Positions 30,503 to 34,539 of a stretch of 34,539 nt of DNA are shown one piece after another. Made by a program: the position numbers and the translations under genes. Each line of letters opens with the position of its first letter. Position 1 is the stretch's first letter. The stretch lies in NCBI GenBank assembly GCA_020720965.1, contig DYNS01000002.1, positions 1 through 34,539 on the forward strand, given 5' to 3'. This DNA is from Anaerolinea sp. (GTDB lineage Bacteria; Chloroflexota; Anaerolineae; Anaerolineales; Villigracilaceae). Under the pieces are notes generated by a model, which was not told the DNA's origin, did not search any database, and was given only the letters and a program-made list of their open reading frames with translations.

Positions 30503-30847
30503 TTACTTGTTGGCTTGCGCCACAACGGCGGCAAACGCTTGCGGGTCACGCACGGCGAGGTCTGCCAGCATTTTGCGGTTGATGGTGATGTTCGCCTTCT
30601 TCATCGCTGCAATCAGACGGCTATAGCTCATGCCGTTGAGACGGGCAGCGGCGTTGATGCGGACAATCCACAACTTGCGCAGGTCGCGCTTGCGGGCTTT
30701 GCGGTCGCGGGTTGCGTACCACAGGCTTTTCAGCATCGCCTCTTGAGCACGGCGGAAGAGCAAATGGCGGGAGCCACGCTGCCCTTTGGTAATTTTCAAA
30801 ACTTTCTTGTGACGAAGATGTCCTTGCGGACCACCTTTTACGCGCAT
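30503..30847 (-). CDS. rplT: 50S ribosomal protein L20
   Basis: The 114-residue protein matches L20: HLRHKKVLKITKGQRG at the N-terminus, then WIVRINAAARLNGMSYSRLI, and a C-terminal LADLAVRDPQAFAAVV. L20 is needed early in 50S assembly and in several bacteria represses its own operon by binding the mRNA. It is the third gene of infC-rpmI-rplT. AGGAGG (30862-30857 on the minus strand) lies nine bases before ATG 30847. The N-terminus (MRVKGGPQG) differs from the common MPRVKRG start but aligns from the RHKK block on. Confidence 0.97.
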   Translation of the reverse strand: MRVKGGPQGHLRHKKVLKITKGQRGSRHLLFRRAQEAMLKSLWYATRDRKARKRDLRKLWIVRINAAARLNGMSYSRLIAAMKKANITINRKMLADLAVRDPQAFAAVVAQANK

Positions 30848-30962
30848 AATTCAAAACCTCCTGCAAACCTTCGGGCGTCGGGGCGGTGCGTTACGTCTAA
30901 ACGTCCAGCCTGCCAGTTGAGTACACCCGATAGTCGCAATAAAAACGGACGGATACGATAGC

Positions 30963-31190
30963 CTACTTCAGGTTCGGCACGAGACGGCGAATGCGTTTGA
31001 TAAGCTTGCGCCCTTTGACGGGAATCATCTCAGAGAGCAGCGCTTTGGTGCGGTCGGAAGTGCGGCGGCGCAAGTGGCTTTTGCCGCCCTTCGTGCGAAC
31101 CAACTCACCAGACCCGGTCAGACGAAAGCGTTTGGACGTAGCCTTATGGGTCTTGAGTTTGAACTTTCCAGTTCTTGGTTTCTGTGGCAC
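30963..31190 (-). CDS. rpmI: 50S ribosomal protein L35
   Basis: The 75-residue basic protein fits L35 in length and sequence: KLKTHKATSKRFRLTGSGEL, then KSHLRRRTSDRTKALL, and a C-terminal KGRKLIKRIRRLVP. It lies between infC (70 bases upstream) and rplT (115 bases downstream), the usual order. Confidence 0.96.
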   Translation of the reverse strand: MPQKPRTGKFKLKTHKATSKRFRLTGSGELVRTKGGKSHLRRRTSDRTKALLSEMIPVKGRKLIKRIRRLVPNLK

Positions 31191-31260
31191 AGGGTTTGTA
31201 CTCCTTTCAGACGGTTTAACCGCGCCGTTCTTGCTGCGCGGGACTTCATAAAAATGGGGG

Positions 31261-31809
31261 TTACTCAGCCTCGGAGGCTTTTTCCTTCTTCACCTTCACC
31301 TTGGCTGGACCCAGCACAACGAGCATGGTACGCCCCTCAATCATCGGGGCTTGCTCTATCACGCTCACATCCGCCAAAGACTGAGCAATTTCTCGCAGGT
31401 CTTCCAGCGCAATTTCGGGGTAATCCATTTCTCGACCTCGAAACCGCACGCTGACCCGTACCTTATGCCCCTGTAGCAGCCAGCGGCGGGCATCTTCCAC
31501 CTTAAAGCCGCGATGGTGTTCATTGGTTTTGGGGCGCAGACGAATTTCTTTCACCTCAATCTTCGTCTGGGCTTTTTTGGCTTCGCGCTCTTTCTTTTCG
31601 CGCTCGTACAAAAACTTTCCAAAATCCAAAACACGACAAACCGGCGGCGCAGCGTTGGGTGAGACCTCCACCAAGTCCAATTCGGCATCGCGGGCAATTT
31701 GCAACGCCTGTCGAATGGACACCACGCCTACGTTATCACCGTTGGGTCCAATAAGACGCACTTCGGGAACCCGAATTGCTTCATTTACGCGGAATTCTTG
31801 CTCGGCTAT
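31261..31809 (-). CDS. infC: Translation initiation factor IF-3, probable AUA start
   Basis: The product (182 residues from the proposed start) is IF-3, which binds the 30S subunit and polices start-codon choice. The N-domain reads FRVNEAIRVPEVRLIGPNGD and continues to the linker REAKKAQTKIEVKEIRLRP; the C-domain has VRVSVRFRGREM and IEQAPMIEGRTMLVVLGP. A GTG at 31761 would remove the conserved NEAIRVPE segment and has no ribosome binding site. The only well-placed site is AAGGAG (31821-31816), six bases before ATA at 31809-31807. Scanning upstream from there I found no in-frame ATG, GTG or TTG before a stop. infC is known for rare start codons (AUU in E. coli) that allow IF-3 autoregulation; AUA here is inferred. 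Confidence 0.92.
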   Translation of the reverse strand: MAEQEFRVNEAIRVPEVRLIGPNGDNVGVVSIRQALQIARDAELDLVEVSPNAAPPVCRVLDFGKFLYEREKKEREAKKAQTKIEVKEIRLRPKTNEHHRGFKVEDARRWLLQGHKVRVSVRFRGREMDYPEIALEDLREIAQSLADVSVIEQAPMIEGRTMLVVLGPAKVKVKKEKASEAE

Positions 31810-31862
31810 GAGGTACTCCTTGAACAGAAAATGGGGGATTGAGCCAGTTTTTTAGCGGGCAG

Positions 31863-31892
31863 ATGATACCACAGAGACTTGCTTTCCGTCAA
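31863..31892 (-). promoter_or_regulatory. Sigma70-type promoter of the infC-rpmI-rplT operon
   Basis: On the minus strand -35 TTGACG (31892-31887), an 18-base spacer and -10 TATCAT (31868-31863) predict a start near 31856, giving an infC leader of about 47 bases. Confidence 0.75.
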
Positions 31893-31912
31893 ATTGGGTT
31901 TCTCGCGCAGGC

Positions 31913-31940
31913 TTGACAGAATCCCTAATCGGCATAGAAT
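31913..31940 (+). promoter_or_regulatory. Strong sigma70-type promoter of the uracil-permease leader
   Basis: A perfect -35 TTGACA (31913-31918), a 16-base spacer and -10 TAGAAT (31935-31940) predict transcription from about 31947, one to two bases before the leader ATG at 31949. Confidence 0.85.
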
Positions 31941-31948
31941 TGGGCGAA

Positions 31949-32029
31949 ATGTCTACACAAAGAGCCTTGCCCGAACCAATTCACGAACAACCCTGCCGAG
32001 GAAAAGGTGTTTTTGTTTTTCAAAAATGA
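31949..32029 (+). CDS. Putative 26-codon leader peptide of an attenuator
   Basis: An ATG immediately after the predicted transcription start opens a 26-codon frame that ends in TGA at 32027-32029, exactly at the base of an intrinsic terminator stem. The last codons include GGT GTT TTT GTT TTT CAA, so the mRNA just before the hairpin is U-rich. There is no room for a ribosome binding site, so translation would be leaderless. Its encoded sequence (MSTQRALPEP...GVFVFQK) is not recognisable, as expected for a regulatory leader. The role is inferred from position and from the E. coli pyrBI precedent; chance occurrence of a short frame cannot be excluded. Confidence 0.55.
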   Translation: MSTQRALPEPIHEQPCRGKGVFVFQK

Positions 32030-32057
32030 GAGTCGCGTTTAGCGGCTCTTTTTTTTT
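32029..32057 (+). terminator. Intrinsic terminator (attenuator) in the uracil-permease leader
   Basis: AGAGTCGC (32029-32036) pairs with GCGGCTCT (32042-32049), one U:G wobble, loop GTTTA, then eight more T. It lies 38 bases before the permease ATG, downstream of the promoter and leader ORF. AGAGCC at 31961-31966 could alternatively pair with GGCTCT of the 3' arm. Confidence 0.85.
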
Positions 32058-32094
32058 GCCTGTATCCCAATTTTTTTTCATCAAGGAGAGAGAA

Positions 32095-33447
32095 ATGTCC
32101 CCCAAACCTACCCCCAAGCCCCGTGTAATGGGCTTCCTACCCGCCGACACCCCGCCCTGGGGCGCGATGCTTTCGCTCGGCTTTCAACAAGTGCTGACGA
32201 TGTTCCCCGCCACCGTGCTGGTTGCCATTCTGACCAAGTTTGACGTGGGCGTTACCCTGCTGGCGAGCGGCGTTGGCACCATCATCGCCTTGCTCGTTTC
32301 GCAGCGCAAAATCCCCATGTATTACGGCTCCTCCTTCTCGTATATTGCAGTTGTCGTCACCGCCATGAGCCTGTATGCGGGCGACTGCTTCAGTGACCCC
32401 GCCACCGTGTACTGTGCAGACGGAGTCCGCCTGGTGCAAGTCGGCATCATCGGCACCGGCTTGGTCAATATCCTGGTCGGGTTGTTGATTATGCGCCTGG
32501 GCAAAGCCGCTCTGGATAGAATCCTGCCTCCCATCGTCACCGGCTCGATGGCGGTTGTCATCGGCGTAGCCCTCTCTGGCGCGGCGTTGAACATGGCTGG
32601 CGCCAACTGGCTGGTTGCCTTCATCACCCTCATTGCCACCATCCTCTTCTCGGTTTACCTGCGCGGAAAGGGTTTGCTGGGGATGCTGCCCATCCTCTTC
32701 GGCGCAATAGTCGGCTACGCCACCTCCGCCGCCCTGGGGATTATTGACTACTCTGCCATCAGCAGCGCGGAATGGCTGCGAATGCCCGCCCTTACCCTGC
32801 CCGCCTTCACAGACCCCCGCGCCTGGGGCTTGGTTCTCAGCATTGCTCTTATCGCCATTGCCACCGTTCCAGAGTCCACCGCACACCTGTATCAGATGAG
32901 CCTCTACATAGACGAACTGGCGCACGAATTGGGGCGCAAACCCCTCAATATTAAAGAACTGATTGGCTTAAACCTGGTCGCAGACGGCACAGACGACATC
33001 ATAGTCGGCTTTTTGGGCGGCGCGGCAGGCACCAACTACGGCGAAAACAACTCGCTGATGGCAATTACCCGCAACTACTCGGTGCCGGTGCTGATGACGG
33101 CTGGGGTTATCGCCATTTTGCTGGGGTTTGTGGGCAAACTGGCAGGGATTGTCAACAGCATCCCCGTAGCAGTTACCGGCGGGCTTGCCATTTACCTCTT
33201 CGGAGTCATTGGAATGCAAGGCTTGGCGCTGATTCAATCCGAGAAGGTGAATCTCTTCGACCCGAAAAACCTCGCAGTCGGAGCAGTCATCCTCGTCACC
33301 GGCATTGGCGGCAACCTGGCGCTCAAAGACGGCTTATTCCCCTTCAATGTCCCGGTTTTCTTCCCGGCAGGCATCCCTGCCATTGTTTTTGCCGCCATGC
33401 TGGGAATTTCCATCAACCTGATTTTCGTCCTCTTCAAAACGGAGTAA
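32095..33447 (+). CDS. Uracil/xanthine permease of the NCS2 family (UraA-like)
   Basis: The 450-residue integral membrane protein belongs to the nucleobase:cation symporter-2 family, with about 12-14 hydrophobic segments. Signature blocks are GFQQVLTMFPATVLVA, MYYGSSFSY, IVTGSMAVVIGVALSG, and the substrate-binding segments VPESTAHLYQMS (E260 and H264, with the same spacing as E241/H245 of E. coli UraA) and NYGENNSLMAITRN (E317, equivalent to UraA E290). These residues favour a uracil-type transporter; xanthine or uric acid transport cannot be excluded. ATG 32095 follows AAGGAG; a frame opening at 31879 runs through the promoter and is rejected. The leader attenuator suggests control by pyrimidine nucleotide supply. 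Confidence 0.94.
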   Translation: MSPKPTPKPRVMGFLPADTPPWGAMLSLGFQQVLTMFPATVLVAILTKFDVGVTLLASGVGTIIALLVSQRKIPMYYGSSFSYIAVVVTAMSLYAGDCFSDPATVYCADGVRLVQVGIIGTGLVNILVGLLIMRLGKAALDRILPPIVTGSMAVVIGVALSGAALNMAGANWLVAFITLIATILFSVYLRGKGLLGMLPILFGAIVGYATSAALGIIDYSAISSAEWLRMPALTLPAFTDPRAWGLVLSIALIAIATVPESTAHLYQMSLYIDELAHELGRKPLNIKELIGLNLVADGTDDIIVGFLGGAAGTNYGENNSLMAITRNYSVPVLMTAGVIAILLGFVGKLAGIVNSIPVAVTGGLAIYLFGVIGMQGLALIQSEKVNLFDPKNLAVGAVILVTGIGGNLALKDGLFPFNVPVFFPAGIPAIVFAAMLGISINLIFVLFKTE

Positions 33448-33509
33448 ATGAAAAGTGAAAGGCGAGAAGCGGGTGGTAGAAAGTGGGCAGTGAGTGATGT
33501 ATAGTAAAA

Positions 33510-33549
33510 GCGGGAAGCGGTAGTTGGGTGTTTTACCGCTTCCCGCCTT
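33510..33549 (+). terminator. Hairpin terminator after the permease gene
   Basis: A 13-bp perfect stem pairs GCGGGAAGCGGTA (33510-33522) with TACCGCTTCCCGC (33534-33546). It is followed by a pyrimidine-rich CTTCCCCCCCCTTT rather than a pure T-tract. Confidence 0.7.
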
Positions 33550-33586
33550 CCCCCCCCTTTACCCTGTTCCACCGCCCGGAGAAACC

Positions 33587-34539
33587 ATGAAAACCCTACA
33601 CGTTCTCACCCTCCTCAGCCTGCTCTTCACCGCTGCCTTTGCCCCGGCTCAGGCGCCCAACCCCCAACCCCCTGCCGAACCCGTCAAACTCATCTTCATT
33701 CATCACTCCACTGGCGGCAACTGGCTAGCGGATTCTGAAAGCAACGAACTGGGCGGCGACCTGGGCAAAGCCCTTGCCCAAAATAACTACTACGTCAGCG
33801 CCACCAACTACGGATGGGGACCCGATTCCATCGGCGACCGCACCGACATTCCCGACTGGCTGGAATGGTTCCGGGGAGAAAACAGCCCCACCTACCTGCA
33901 AGCCCTCTACACCGAAAACAGCCAAAACATCGGCGATTTTGGCAATTGGCAGCGCCTGCCCCAAGACCCCGGCGGCGAAAATCAAATCATCGTCTTCAAA
34001 TCCTGCTTTCCCAACTCCGCCCTGGAGGGTAGCCCCAACGACCCGCCCGACCCGGAAGGCTGGCTGAGTGTAGGACACGCCAAATACGTTTACAACCAAC
34101 TCCTCACCTACTTCGCCACCCGCCCCGATAAACTCTTCGTCATCATCACCGCCCCACCCCTCTCCGACCCCGCCCTCTCTGCCAACGCCCGCGCCTTTAA
34201 CAACTGGCTGGTACACAACTGGCTAAGCGAAAACAACTACACCCTCCCCAATGTCGCCGTGTTCGACTACTACAACGTCCTCACCGCACCAGACAACCAT
34301 CATCACCTTGCCAACGGACAAATACAACACGAAGTAAACGAAAACCGCAACACCCTGCACTACCCATCCGGTGACGACCACCCATCGCGGGCAGGCAACC
34401 AAAAAGCCACCGCCGAATTTATCCCCCTGCTTAACGCCTTTTACCAGCGTTGGAAGGAAAACGCCCCCGCGCCCCTGCCCCTACCCGCCGCCGAAAACCC
34501 CACCGCCCACGCCCCCCCACCGCCCCCGGCGCTGAGCGT
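33587..34539 (+). CDS. Secreted SGNH-hydrolase-like protein, cut by the window edge
   Basis: The frame opens at ATG 33587 behind CGGAGA and runs off the right edge, so at least 317 residues are seen and the stop is missing. A signal peptide (about residues 1-22, ending APAQA) is followed by LIFIHHSTGGNWL, resembling the nucleophile block of a family of exported SGNH/GDSL-like proteins. Further blocks are NYYVSATNYGWGPDS, VFKSCFPNS, LFVIITAPPLSD and the late SGDDHPSRAGNQKAT, which provides an Asp-x-x-His-like pair expected for the last catalytic block. The visible end is very rich in Pro and Ala and may be a linker to a second domain or wall attachment. The substrate is unknown; esterase or carbohydrate deacetylase activity would fit the fold. 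Confidence 0.75.
   Translation, partial: MKTLHVLTLLSLLFTAAFAPAQAPNPQPPAEPVKLIFIHHSTGGNWLADSESNELGGDLGKALAQNNYYVSATNYGWGPDSIGDRTDIPDWLEWFRGENSPTYLQALYTENSQNIGDFGNWQRLPQDPGGENQIIVFKSCFPNSALEGSPNDPPDPEGWLSVGHAKYVYNQLLTYFATRPDKLFVIITAPPLSDPALSANARAFNNWLVHNWLSENNYTLPNVAVFDYYNVLTAPDNHHHLANGQIQHEVNENRNTLHYPSGDDHPSRAGNQKATAEFIPLLNAFYQRWKENAPAPLPLPAAENPTAHAPPPPPALS

Noticed and set aside
31949..32057. PyrR-type RNA binding site in the uracil-permease leader
   Set aside because: The conserved PyrR-binding hairpin sequence (AGAGAGGCU-like) is not present; the leader ORF and U-tract fit the translation-coupled model better.
32137..32925. Minus-strand open frame of 262 codons
   Set aside because: Antisense to the uracil permease; Gln/Asp/Gly-rich shadow without a start signal.
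1..34539. CRISPR array, insertion sequence, prophage or integrase-attachment site
   Set aside because: No regularly spaced direct repeats, no transposase or integrase motif, and no tRNA-end duplication were seen. The tRNA-Ala is flanked by normal regulatory sequence.

Overview
The window reads as a chromosomal segment of a GC-rich bacterium, most likely a Chloroflexota member of the Anaerolineae type. This is inferred from the gene mix, not from a database search: a long Ccm (system I) cytochrome c maturation operon with unusual CcmE and CcmH motifs, a NurA/HerA pair, a Leu T-box, lipoprotein and zinc-ribbon envelope proteins, and housekeeping genes (leuS, infC-rpmI-rplT, radA, yifB, panB-panE). 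I see no insertion sequence, prophage, CRISPR array or rRNA. The segment looks like core genome rather than an island.

Layout. 1-1.2 kb: tail of an unrecognised gene and a cyclase-family (kynurenine formamidase-like) hydrolase. 1.2-4.2 kb, minus strand: a sigma70-type promoter, tRNA-Ala(GGC), a leucine T-box leader with terminator, and leuS, all in one direction. 4.4-5.6 kb: a phosphodiesterase/alkaline phosphatase-family enzyme with a promoter placed for a leaderless mRNA. 5.6-9.2 kb, minus: nurA, a small HAS-barrel-like gene and herA, a probable DNA-end-processing operon. 9.3-10 kb: a SIMPL-domain lipoprotein. 10-13.1 kb, minus: a LysR regulator followed by a membrane Fe-S/CCG-domain oxidoreductase. 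13.2-14.9 kb: a cysteine-rich secreted protein with a lytic-transglycosylase-like domain.

14.9-23.3 kb, minus: ten-gene ccm cluster in transcription order ccmE, ccmF, ccmH, ccmG, a CcmI-like zinc-ribbon protein, a di-haem cytochrome c lipoprotein, ccmA, ccmB, ccmC, ccmD. A CRP/FNR-type palindrome lies upstream and an intrinsic-terminator-like hairpin sits between ccmE and ccmF. CcmE carries CxxxY in place of the HxxxY haem-binding motif, although CcmG and CcmH are present. CcmABCD and CcmE would export and chaperone haem, CcmG and CcmH would reduce and present apocytochrome, and CcmF would ligate. The cytochrome encoded inside the operon is a likely client.

23.4-26.2 kb, minus: panB-panE (pantothenate synthesis) and a secreted/membrane zinc-ribbon protein with a TTG start. 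26.3-30.5 kb: a YtxH-like protein, yifB/comM (minus), a DsbA-like thioredoxin and radA. 30.5-31.8 kb, minus: infC-rpmI-rplT, with infC apparently starting at AUA. 31.9-33.5 kb: a uracil-permease-like gene behind a leader that combines a strong promoter, a near-leaderless 26-codon ORF, a U-rich tract and an intrinsic terminator, resembling UTP-sensing attenuation of the E. coli pyrBI type. The window ends inside a secreted SGNH-hydrolase-like gene.

The strongest leads for new biology are the uracil-permease attenuator, the CxxxY CcmE with a four-cysteine CcmH in an otherwise full Ccm operon, the nurA-HAS-herA trio, and the AUA start of infC.
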